Shown: positions 1 through 5,541, counted from the first letter of the stretch. The stretch is 5,847 nt of DNA from an uncultured Actinomycetospora sp. (GCA_902805495.1 CADCTH010000177.1:1-5847); one strand, 5' to 3'. Translations and numbers: made by a program. Notes: generated by a model from the sequence alone, not told the origin.

Positions 1-497
1 GGGTCGAGCTGGTTGCCGCAGTTGTCGCACTGGTCGCCGCGCGCGCTCGGGTAGCCGCAGATCGGGCAGGTGCCCTCGATGTAGCGGTCGGGCAGCGTGC
101 GTCCGGTCGACGGGCTGATCGCGCCGAGCGTCTTCTCGGTGCGCACGTAGCCGTTGTTCCACAGCGCGGTGAAGAGGTCCTGGGTGACGCGGTGGTGGTT
201 GTCGGTGCTGGTGCGGGTGAACAGGTCGTAGGACAGGCCGAGCCCGACCAGGTCGTCCTGGATCACCCGGGAGTACTTGTCGACGAGCTCGCGCGGCGTC
301 GTGCCCTCGGCGTCGGCCTGCACCTGGATCGGCGTGCCGTGCTCGTCGGTGCCCGAGACCATGAGCACCCGGTTGCCGACCATCCGCTGGTAGCGCGAGA
401 AGACGTCGGAGGGCACACCGAAGCCGGACACGTGGCCGATGTGCCGGGGGCCGTTGGCGTAGGGCCACGCCACGGCGGTCAGCACGGGAACGCTCAT
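1..497 (-). CDS. metG: Methionyl-tRNA synthetase, N-terminal part (partial)
   Basis: This is the first 165 codons of a class I aminoacyl-tRNA synthetase that charges tRNA-Met with methionine in the cytoplasm; the rest lies beyond the left edge. Seen directly: the ATP-binding signature HIGH at residues 19-22, preceded by AWPYANGPR; the family segment SGTDEHGTP just after it; TSTDNHH; and a zinc knuckle of the CxxC-x9-CxxC type with Cys144, Cys147, Cys157 and Cys160, followed by GNQLDP. The KMSKS loop and anticodon-binding domain are not in the window. The ATG at 495-497 gives MSVPVLTAVAWPYANG, which fits the family N-terminus. Upstream there is only a close GGAG (2-nt spacer) or a distant AGGA (12-nt spacer), so the ribosome binding site is weak. 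The gene is divergent from the isochorismatase-fold gene across 39 bp. The one-knuckle arrangement is like that of other actinobacterial MetG proteins. Identification is secure. Confidence 0.97.
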   Translation of the reverse strand, partial: MSVPVLTAVAWPYANGPRHIGHVSGFGVPSDVFSRYQRMVGNRVLMVSGTDEHGTPIQVQADAEGTTPRELVDKYSRVIQDDLVGLGLSYDLFTRTSTDNHHRVTQDLFTALWNNGYVRTEKTLGAISPSTGRTLPDRYIEGTCPICGYPSARGDQCDNCGNQLD

Positions 498-536
498 GAC
501 TCCAGTCTGTCCTACACGTCGACGAGGGGAGCCAGG
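498..536. promoter_or_regulatory. Short divergent intergenic region between metG and the isochorismatase-fold gene
   Basis: These 39 bp must hold the 5' signals of both divergent genes unless promoters lie inside the coding regions. On the plus strand, AGGGGAG (525-531) sits 5 nt before the GTG start at 537 and is a convincing ribosome binding site. On the minus strand, TAGGAC (514 down to 509) resembles an actinobacterial -10 box of TANNNT type with a mismatch at the last base; it would start transcription only about 5 nt before the metG ATG. No convincing -35 is seen for either direction. The ribosome binding site is likely; the promoter is a guess. Confidence 0.35.
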
Positions 537-1088
537 GTGGGATCGGCACTGCTGGTGATGGACTTCCAGGCCGGGTTCCTGGACCTGTTCGACGACCCGT
601 CCGGCGTGGTCGACCGGACGGCCGCGGTGCTCGCCGCGGCCCGCGAGGCGGGCCGGGCCGTGGTGCACCTGCGCGTCGCCTTCCCGCCCGGCGGGTCGCC
701 CGTGCCCGCCGCCAACCGCATGTTCGGGCAGCAGTTCCGCGGGCGGATGATCGAGGGCTCCGCCGACGTAGCGGTGCCCGAGGCCCTGGCGCCGCGCGCG
801 GGCGAGCCCGTGGTCACGCGCCGGCGCACCGGGCCGTTCGCCGGGTCCGACCTGGCGCCGGTGCTGCGCGGGCTCGGGGTGGACGCCCTGGTGCTCGCCG
901 GCGTGGCGGCCGGCGGCGTCGTCGCCTCGACGGTGTGCGCCGCGGCCGACGAGGACCTCGCGCTGAACGTGCTCTCCGACGCCGTCGACGACCCCGATCC
1001 CGGCCTGCACGCCGCGCTGGTCGGGAGCCTGTTCCCCCAGCACGCCCGCGTGGTGACGAGCGGGGAGCACCTGGCGTCCGGCTCCTAG
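537..1088 (+). CDS. Isochorismatase-fold (cysteine hydrolase family) protein with altered catalytic residues
   Basis: A 183-residue protein with the single-domain length and pattern of the isochorismatase/cysteine hydrolase superfamily, whose members hydrolyse amides such as nicotinamide or N-carbamoyl compounds, or the vinyl ether of isochorismate. Seen: LLVMDFQAGF near the N-terminus with the expected Asp at residue 9; VVTRRRTGPFAGSDL at 92-106; and AGVAAGGVVASTVCAAAD at 121-138. In the usual Asp-Lys-Cys triad, the Lys position holds Arg95 and the Cys position holds Val128; a Cys occurs six residues later (134). From memory, an actinobacterial branch with TSGVVLST in place of the Cys motif exists, so loss of Cys is probably a subfamily trait, while Arg for Lys looks less usual. 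The start is GTG at 537 with AGGGGAG 5 nt upstream; the open frame continues upstream but that part lies antisense to metG. Soluble, no signal peptide. Convergent with upp. Fold is confident; substrate and activity are unknown. Confidence 0.85.
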   Translation: MGSALLVMDFQAGFLDLFDDPSGVVDRTAAVLAAAREAGRAVVHLRVAFPPGGSPVPAANRMFGQQFRGRMIEGSADVAVPEALAPRAGEPVVTRRRTGPFAGSDLAPVLRGLGVDALVLAGVAAGGVVASTVCAAADEDLALNVLSDAVDDPDPGLHAALVGSLFPQHARVVTSGEHLASGS

Positions 1089-1090
1089 TG

Positions 1091-1123
1091 CATGGTCAGG
1101 GCGTGGTCAGGGCATGGTCAGGG
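1091..1123. repeat. 11-bp tandem repeat, three copies, at the 3' end of upp
   Basis: The unit CATGGTCAGGG occurs at 1091-1101, as CGTGGTCAGGG at 1102-1112, and again as CATGGTCAGGG at 1113-1123; a partial fourth copy (CATGG) follows. Read on the minus strand, each copy contains TGA, and because 11 is not a multiple of 3 the three TGAs (1118-1120, 1107-1109, 1096-1098) fall in all three frames. The first is the upp stop codon. The repeat fills nearly all of the gap between the convergent isochorismatase-fold and upp genes. The copies are direct, so they do not make a terminator hairpin. Slipped-strand expansion is the simplest origin. Confidence 0.9.
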
Positions 1124-1747
1124 CATGGCCCCGAACTGCCGGTCCCCCGCGTCGCCGAGCCCCGGGACGATGTAGCCGCGCTCGTCGAGGCGCTCGTCGA
1201 CGACGGCCGCGACCACGGGCACGCCCGGGTGCGCCTCGGCCAGGCGCGCGACGCCCTCCGGCGCGGCGACCAGGCACACGGCGGTGACGTCGTCGGCGCC
1301 GCGCTCGGCGAGCAGGTCGATCGTGTGCGCCATCGACCCGCCGGTCGCGAGCATCGGGTCGAGCACGAGCACCGGGATGCCGGCGAGGTCGCCGGGCAGC
1401 GACGCCATGTACGGGGTGGGGCGCAGCGTCTCCTCGTCGCGGGCCACGCCGACGAACCCCATCACCGCGCCGGGCACCTGCGCGTGCGCGGCCTCGGCCA
1501 TGCCCAGCCCGGCGCGCAGCACGGGCACCAGCACCGGCGGGCGCGCCAGCACCGCGCCCGTCGTCGCGGCCACCGGCGTGGCGATCTCCGTCGGGCTCGT
1601 GGGCGCGTCGCGCATGGCCTCGTAGACCACCATCGCGGTCAGCTCGCGCACCGCGGCGCGGAACGTCGCGCGGTCGGTGCGCACGTCCCGCAGCGTGGTC
1701 AGGCGGACGTCGACGAGCGGGTGGCGCACGACGCGGGGCTCCGGCAT
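1118..1747 (-). CDS. upp: Uracil phosphoribosyltransferase
   Basis: A 209-residue cytoplasmic enzyme of pyrimidine salvage that joins uracil to PRPP to give UMP and pyrophosphate. Full family length (about 208). Seen: the N-terminal substrate-site region with HPLVDVRLTTLRD at 9-21; PVLRAGLGM at 75-83; the PRPP-binding loop LVLDPMLATGGSM at 127-139; and the C-terminal uracil-binding stretch GYIVPGLGDAGDRQFG at 191-206. All key motifs look intact. The ATG at 1745-1747 gives MPEPRVVRHPLVD and is the natural family start. No ribosome binding site lies upstream, but a TAGCGT box does, so the message may start at or near the ATG. The dehalogenase gene lies 25 bp upstream on the same strand, so readthrough is possible. 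The last codons and the TGA lie inside an 11-bp tandem repeat, which could have changed the final residues (Met-Pro). Confidence 0.97.
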   Translation of the reverse strand: MPEPRVVRHPLVDVRLTTLRDVRTDRATFRAAVRELTAMVVYEAMRDAPTSPTEIATPVAATTGAVLARPPVLVPVLRAGLGMAEAAHAQVPGAVMGFVGVARDEETLRPTPYMASLPGDLAGIPVLVLDPMLATGGSMAHTIDLLAERGADDVTAVCLVAAPEGVARLAEAHPGVPVVAAVVDERLDERGYIVPGLGDAGDRQFGAMP

Positions 1748-1755
1748 GCGGCCGG

Positions 1756-1761
1756 ACGCTA
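1756..1761 (-). promoter_or_regulatory. Candidate -10 box for a leaderless upp transcript
   Basis: On the minus strand TAGCGT matches the actinobacterial -10 pattern TANNNT and ends 8 nt before the upp ATG. With usual spacing, transcription would start about 2 nt before the ATG, in line with the absence of any purine-rich ribosome binding site. No clear -35 hexamer is seen; at the right distance lies the 3' end of the dehalogenase gene. A perfect 10-bp palindrome GCTGATCAGC (1768-1777) lies between the -10 and the expected -35, overlapping the dehalogenase stop codon; it may be chance. Confidence 0.4.
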
Positions 1762-1772
1762 GCGGGCGCTGA

Positions 1773-2726
1773 TCAGCCCGGCTCGCCGCCGGGCGGGGTG
1801 CGGCGCCGGTCGGCCTGCACGAACGACGCGACGATCTGCCCGAGGCGGGGCCCGGCGTCCTCCTGGAGGAAGTGGCCGGCGTCGGCGATCACCGGGTGGG
1901 CCAGCCCGAGGGCGCCGGGGACGTGGCGCTGCAGGACCGGGGCCATGTCGGCGGTGATGGGGTCGGAGTCGGCGAACGCGACCAGGAACGGCCGCTCGTA
2001 GCGCCCTAGCGCGTCCCACGCGACGCGGTTGGGCCCGTTCTCCGGGTCGTCGGGACGGGTCGGCACGAGCAGCGGCATCGCCCGCGGACCGGCCTTGTAC
2101 GTCTCGTCGGGGAACGGCGCGTCGTAGGCGGCGCGGACGTCGTCGGCGAGCCCGCGCGCGCACCCGGACGCGACGAGCCGGCCGACGTCGAGCACCTTGC
2201 CGTCCTCCGAGGCCTTCTCGACCGCGCGGCGGAAGCGCCACCAGACCTCGGGCATGTCCCGGTCGCCGGTGGGCAGGCCGGTGTTCGCGGCGACGACGGC
2301 GCGGAAGCGGTCGGGGTCCTCGGCGACGAGCCGCAGCCCGATCAGCCCGCCCCAGTCCTGCCCGACCAGCACGAGGTCGCGCTCGCCGAGCGCGTCGAGC
2401 GCCTGGCGCGTCCAGGCCACGTGCCGGGCGTAGCTGTGGTCGGCGATCCGCGCGGGCTTGTCCGAGCGCCCGAAGCCGACCATGTCGATCGCGACGGCCC
2501 GCAGGCCCGCGTCGACCACCGCGCCGACGACGTGGCGGTAGAGGAACGACCAGGTCGGCTCGCCGTGGAGCAGGAGCACCGTCGGGGCAGCGTCCGGGCC
2601 CGCGGTGTAGGTGGCGACGCGGACCGCGGCCCCGCCGTCGGGATCGTCGACGTCGACGTACCGCGGCTCGAGGGTCCAGCCCGGGAGGTCGGCGAAGCGG
2701 TCGTCCGGTGTGCGCAGCAGGTCCAC
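1773..2726 (-). CDS. Haloalkane dehalogenase (alpha/beta-hydrolase fold, probably HLD subfamily I)
   Basis: A 317-residue enzyme predicted to cleave carbon-halogen bonds of haloalkanes by attack of an Asp nucleophile and hydrolysis of the ester, releasing alcohol and halide. Seen: N-terminus MDLLRTPDDRF, typical of this family; oxyanion-hole motif HGEPTW at 54-59; DMVGFGRSDKP at 81-91; nucleophile elbow VGQDWGG with Asp124 and the adjacent halide-binding Trp125; cap region with Trp162 and Trp163, one of which may be the second halide ligand; YDAPFPDETYKAG at 201-213; acid Asp255 in ADSDPI; and His285 in AGHFLQED. The placing of the acid late in the chain agrees with HLD-I proteins such as mycobacterial DmbB. 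The start is GTG at 2724-2726; an in-frame TGA 15 nt upstream excludes a longer form. No ribosome binding site is evident. Upp follows 25 bp downstream. An epoxide hydrolase is the main alternative, but HGEPTW and the QDW Trp favour a dehalogenase. Natural substrate unknown. Confidence 0.9.
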   Translation of the reverse strand: MDLLRTPDDRFADLPGWTLEPRYVDVDDPDGGAAVRVATYTAGPDAAPTVLLLHGEPTWSFLYRHVVGAVVDAGLRAVAIDMVGFGRSDKPARIADHSYARHVAWTRQALDALGERDLVLVGQDWGGLIGLRLVAEDPDRFRAVVAANTGLPTGDRDMPEVWWRFRRAVEKASEDGKVLDVGRLVASGCARGLADDVRAAYDAPFPDETYKAGPRAMPLLVPTRPDDPENGPNRVAWDALGRYERPFLVAFADSDPITADMAPVLQRHVPGALGLAHPVIADAGHFLQEDAGPRLGQIVASFVQADRRRTPPGGEPG

Positions 2727-2890
2727 GACCGGAGGGTTTCACGTGCGGGAGACGAAGCAAGGAGCAGAAGAGCACGCCGATGGGGGAGCTCGACCCGGAA
2801 GGACGGGTCCCGCCGGTACGGCCAGGTCACGGCCGCCGTCATAGGGTGCGCCGCGCACGCACACCCCACGGCTCGCGGAGGCCGCTCGGC
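2727..2890. promoter_or_regulatory. Divergent intergenic region with candidate plus-strand promoter
   Basis: This 164-bp region separates the dehalogenase (minus) from the acidic duplicated-domain gene (plus). TAGGGT at 2842-2847 is a good actinobacterial -10 box on the plus strand and would give a leader of roughly 37 nt; GGAGG at 2877-2881, 9 nt before the ATG at 2891, is a clear ribosome binding site. No strong -35 is visible. A small inverted repeat, GACCCG at 2792-2797 and CGGGTC at 2804-2809 around a 6-nt loop, lies upstream of this promoter. On the minus strand I find no clear promoter or ribosome binding site for the dehalogenase. Confidence 0.45.
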
Positions 2891-4270
2891 ATGGCGCAGG
2901 ACATCATCCCGATCACGCTGGCCCTCACGGCCGGCGACCTCGTCACGCTGTGGGCCCCGCGGTGGCGCCAGGACGGCGAGGAGTGGGAGGCCTTCCTCGG
3001 CGACGACGACGCGCTGTTCGCGTTCGGCGACGCCGCCGACCTCGCGGCCGGGGTGGCCCGGGCGGAGGAGTCGGGCCAGGCGCACGACCTCGCCGACCAC
3101 CCCGCGTGGCCCGTCGTCGTCAAGCTCTCGGTCGACGAGCTGACCCCCGAGGAGGTGCAGCGCTACGACGTCGTCGGCGTGCCCGAGCTGGTGGCCGGCG
3201 ACCCCGACACGTTCACCCTCGACGACCTCGCCGAGGTCGCGGCGATGTGCCGGTCGCTGGCCGACGTCTGCGACCTCGAGGTCGTCCACGAGGTGCTCGA
3301 CGCGACGCCCGCCTTCGCCGCCCTGCCCGCGGGTCCGGCGGCGTTCGGTGGGCGCGACGGGCAGGCGCTGTGGGCGGAGCTGGCCGAGGTCGTCGACGAG
3401 CGGCTCGACGAGGTGGTCGACGCGCTCGACGCCGTGGTCACCACGCCCGACGTCGACGACGAGCTCGCCGCCCGCCTGCGCGCGACCGCCACGCCGCCGA
3501 CGTCCGCCGGCGACCTCGACGCCGACGGTGACGGTGAGCCCGCGGCCCCGGCCGAGAACGCCGACAACGACCCCGAGGACCCCGCGGCCGTCGCCGACGA
3601 CCCGAAGGACGCCGCTGCGTCCGGACCTCTGGCCGACGCGCCGGACGAGCTGCGCACCGACACCACCGGCGAGTCCCTGCGCACCGACCTCGTCGACGCC
3701 GCCGAGGAGCCCGAGGAGAGCTTCTGGGAGGAGGTCGGCATCGACCCGATCGCGATCACCACGCCCGACGGCGAGGTGATCACCCTGCGCTGCTACCTCG
3801 ACGACGAGCCCGTGTTCCTCGGCTCCGGCGGCTCGATCGACGTCTTCGGCTCGGCCCGCGCGCTGCGCACGTGGATCGCCGGCGAGGGCGAGGCGGGCCA
3901 CGACCTGGCCGAGGTCAGCACCTGGGACGAGGTCGTGTCCGCGGCGACCGGCGGCGACCTGGAGATCGAGGTCGCCCCGGAGAACCACTACGTGCTGGCC
4001 GGGCTCGCCGACGACCTCGACGAGGGCCCCGACGTCGTCGACGCCGAGCAGCTCGAGCTCGCGGTCGAGCTGGTCACCGACGCCGCCGCGTGGGCCGGGG
4101 AGAAGCGCACCCGCGAGGACCTGGCGCCCTCGGAGAGCCTCGGCTGGCTCGTCTCGTTCGTCGTGCGGCCCGATCCGACGCGCCTCACGCCGTCCCCGCC
4201 GTTCGACCGCGAGGCCGCGGCGTGGCGGGCGATCGAGGACCGCTTCCTGGGGCGGCTGCGCCGCCACTGA
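2891..4270 (+). CDS. Conserved actinobacterial protein of unknown function with an internal domain duplication
   Basis: A 459-residue, very acidic soluble protein with no signal peptide or membrane segment. I recall similar actinobacterial proteins, starting with MA-DI-PI-L-LT-GDL-TLWAPRW, sometimes labelled primosomal protein; I know of no experimental support for that name and do not adopt it. Three parts are visible: an N-terminal domain (about 1-195), a low-complexity Asp/Glu/Ala/Pro linker (about 200-275), and a C-terminal domain (about 276-459). The ends look homologous: VTLWAPRW, FLGDDDALFAF, AHDLAD and YDVVGVPELVAGDPDTF in the N-half match ITLRCYLD, FLGSGGSIDVF, GHDLAE and YVLAGLADDLDEGPDVV in the C-half, in the same order. 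The ATG at 2891 is chosen because GGAGG lies 9 nt upstream and the conserved sequence begins there; the frame stays open upstream to 2708 but that part is Arg-rich and unlike a protein. A hairpin follows the stop. Function unknown. Confidence 0.88.
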   Translation: MAQDIIPITLALTAGDLVTLWAPRWRQDGEEWEAFLGDDDALFAFGDAADLAAGVARAEESGQAHDLADHPAWPVVVKLSVDELTPEEVQRYDVVGVPELVAGDPDTFTLDDLAEVAAMCRSLADVCDLEVVHEVLDATPAFAALPAGPAAFGGRDGQALWAELAEVVDERLDEVVDALDAVVTTPDVDDELAARLRATATPPTSAGDLDADGDGEPAAPAENADNDPEDPAAVADDPKDAAASGPLADAPDELRTDTTGESLRTDLVDAAEEPEESFWEEVGIDPIAITTPDGEVITLRCYLDDEPVFLGSGGSIDVFGSARALRTWIAGEGEAGHDLAEVSTWDEVVSAATGGDLEIEVAPENHYVLAGLADDLDEGPDVVDAEQLELAVELVTDAAAWAGEKRTREDLAPSESLGWLVSFVVRPDPTRLTPSPPFDREAAAWRAIEDRFLGRLRRH

Positions 4271-4424
4271 ACCCGGGAGAACCCCTGGTGCCCCTGTGGT
4301 GGTGGGCCCCCTGGCGCAGGCCCATCACCCGGATGGGCTGGCGCGCCGAGGGGTGTTTACGCTTCGGCCCCGCCGAGACCGGCCATCCCCCGGGGCCGGC
4401 GTCGCAAGGAGAGTGGGCGCCCGC
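4271..4424. promoter_or_regulatory. Intergenic region upstream of the coiled-coil gene
   Basis: This 154-bp gap holds the hairpin at 4298-4329 and the 5' signals of the next gene. TACGCT at 4358-4363 fits the TANNNT -10 pattern and would give a leader of about 55 nt, but no good -35 is seen. AAGGAG at 4406-4411 is the likely ribosome binding site, although its 13-nt distance from the GTG at 4425 is long. Another in-frame GTG at 4413 would be only 1-2 nt from it, which is too close. Confidence 0.35.
4298..4329 (+). terminator. Strong hairpin after the acidic-protein gene, likely terminator
   Basis: The arms GGTGGTGGGCC (4298-4308) and GGCCCATCACC (4319-4329) pair over 11 bp with one G-U wobble around a 10-nt loop, 27 nt after the stop codon at 4270. 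There is no U tract, which is common for high-GC actinobacterial terminators. The right arm can also pair with ATGGGC at 4333-4338 (via GCCCAT at 4320-4325), so a second, mutually exclusive hairpin is possible. Confidence 0.5.
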
Positions 4425-5474
4425 GTGATCGACAACAACCAGACCCAGTCCTTCGACCGCATGCGCAGCATGCTGGTGCGGGCGGCCGAGGTCCGGGACA
4501 GCGAGCAGCAGCAGATCTTCGACTCGCTCGACGAGATCCACGGCCGGCTCGCGGCGCTGGACGGGCTGGGAGCGATCCGCAAGCGGCTCTCCGACGTGCC
4601 CGACCGCACCGAGATGAGCGTGCTGGCCGAGCGGCTCGACGAGACCGTCGCCAAGATCGACGCCCAGGAGTCGTCGATCTCCTCGCTGGCGCGCCTCGTC
4701 GAGGGCCTGGTCGACCGCGTCGCCGACCGTCTCGCCACCCCGTTCGCGCAGCTCGACGGGCGCCTCGACGGGGTCACCGGACGGTTCGAGGGCGTCGCAG
4801 GGCGCATGGACGGGCTCGAGGACCGCCTGTCCGGGCTGCACAAGCGCCTCGACGACCTCGACAACCGCCTCGACCGCCACGAGATGCGCCTCGACGGGCT
4901 GCCCGCCGCGGTCACCGGCCCGATGCGCGAGCGGATCGACGGCGTCGACGCGGGGCTGCGCGACCGCCTCGAGGACCTCGCCCGCGGCGTGTCGGAGGAG
5001 ATCACCGGCACCCGCGAGGCCGCCCGCACCGACGCGACCACCACCCGCTCGGAGTCCGCGACCCAGCTCGGCGAGCTCCAGACGCGCCTCGAGGCCATCA
5101 CGACCCGCCTCGACGAGGTCGGGACGCGCCTCGACGGCGTCGAGTCGGGTCTGGGCGAGCGCGTCGGCGCCCTGTCGACGTCGGTGGAGCACGGGCTCGA
5201 CCGCCTCGACGGCACGCTGGTCAACCGCCCCGACCACGAGGCCGTCGTCGCCCTGGTCCGCCAGGCCAACGAGGAGTCCGAGCGCCGCAACGCCGGGCAC
5301 CTCGACGAGGCCATGGCCACCTTCGCCGAGATCATCCTCGGGCCCGGCGGCGGCTCGTCGGGCTCGATGCCCGGCCCGCGCCCGACCGCCCGCCGCGGCC
5401 GCAAGTCCGCGGTGCGCGACGGCCAGGTCAACGGCGCCGAACTGCCGACCGAGGACATCTCGACCGAGGGCTGA
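4425..5474 (+). CDS. Coiled-coil protein of unknown function with regular heptads
   Basis: A 349-residue soluble protein, charged throughout, with no signal peptide or membrane segment. Residues 1-60 (MIDNNQTQSFDRMRSMLVRA onward) form a polar helical-looking start likely to be the conserved part of the family. From about 65 to 265 the chain is rich in Leu, Arg and Asp with heptad spacing. Seven consecutive gap-free heptads run from 110 to 158, starting LDGRLDG, VTGRFEG, VAGRMDG, LEDRLSG, each with Arg at position 4 and a bulky hydrophobic residue at 5. A second heptad run is at 220-240 (RLEAITTRLDEVGTRLDGVE). The end (about 306-349) is Gly/Pro-rich with a basic patch RRGRK at 323-327 and an acidic tail, so probably disordered. 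GTG at 4425 is chosen since the sequence turns protein-like there and AAGGAG lies upstream; a GTG at 4413 is the alternative. Oligomeric scaffold or filament-like behaviour is an inference. No enzyme motif is seen. Confidence 0.85.
   Translation: MIDNNQTQSFDRMRSMLVRAAEVRDSEQQQIFDSLDEIHGRLAALDGLGAIRKRLSDVPDRTEMSVLAERLDETVAKIDAQESSISSLARLVEGLVDRVADRLATPFAQLDGRLDGVTGRFEGVAGRMDGLEDRLSGLHKRLDDLDNRLDRHEMRLDGLPAAVTGPMRERIDGVDAGLRDRLEDLARGVSEEITGTREAARTDATTTRSESATQLGELQTRLEAITTRLDEVGTRLDGVESGLGERVGALSTSVEHGLDRLDGTLVNRPDHEAVVALVRQANEESERRNAGHLDEAMATFAEIILGPGGGSSGSMPGPRPTARRGRKSAVRDGQVNGAELPTEDISTEG
4752..4898 (+). repeat. Seven tandem 21-bp heptad-coding units
   Basis: The stretch coding residues 110-158 of the coiled-coil protein is built of seven 21-bp units without indels. 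The core CGCCTCGA (Arg-Leu-Asp/Glu) starts at 4761, 4845, 4866 and 4887, all exact multiples of 21 apart. A second phase-locked set starts at 5085, 5106 and 5127, with further single copies at 4965 and 5202. This is sequence internal to the gene, not a mobile repeat. Confidence 0.85.
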
Positions 5475-5492
5475 GCGGGGCGCGGGGCTCGC

Positions 5493-5541
5493 AGCGAAGG
5501 TCACCTCCGCCGCGTCCCACGCCGTCGAGGTGACCTTCGCT
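5493..5541 (+). terminator. Perfect 15-bp inverted repeat, probable terminator of the coiled-coil gene
   Basis: Arms AGCGAAGGTCACCTC (5493-5507) and GAGGTGACCTTCGCT (5527-5541) are perfect reverse complements around a 19-nt loop, starting 18 nt after the stop codon and followed by a pyrimidine tract (CCCTCCCCC) rather than a U run. A stable stem here fits a rho-independent type terminator. Each arm is itself an odd dyad, AGGTNACCT, with centres at 5502 and 5532, exactly 30 bp apart, so a pair of protein-binding sites ahead of the next gene is an alternative reading. Confidence 0.7.

Noticed and set aside
192..536. N-terminal extension of the isochorismatase-fold gene to an ATG at 192
   Set aside because: This stretch is antisense to metG, the fold begins right after the GTG at 537, and a good ribosome binding site lies just before that GTG.
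935..1762. A 275-codon plus-strand frame across upp
   Set aside because: It is antisense to the confidently identified upp, with an Arg/His-rich low-complexity translation.
2740..2745. CACGTG palindrome upstream of the dehalogenase
   Set aside because: A single 6-bp palindrome is expected by chance in GC-rich DNA and has no second copy nearby.
1759..2775. A 338-codon minus-strand frame overlapping the dehalogenase
   Set aside because: It is an out-of-frame shadow with an Arg/Pro/Gly-rich translation; the 1773-2726 frame carries every dehalogenase motif.
2708..2890. N-terminal extension of the acidic-protein gene to 2708
   Set aside because: It would overlap the dehalogenase start and gives an Arg/Pro-rich sequence unlike the acidic protein. 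GGAGG lies 9 nt before the ATG at 2891.
2342..4267. A 641-codon open frame on the minus strand
   Set aside because: It overlaps the dehalogenase in another frame and runs antisense to the acidic-protein gene. Its translation is low-complexity Arg/Gly/Val and Leu, as expected from the complement of GC-rich codons.
4296..4424. Earlier start of the coiled-coil gene at an ATG at 4296
   Set aside because: The added residues would be coded through the hairpin region and look non-protein-like; AAGGAG at 4406 points to a later start.
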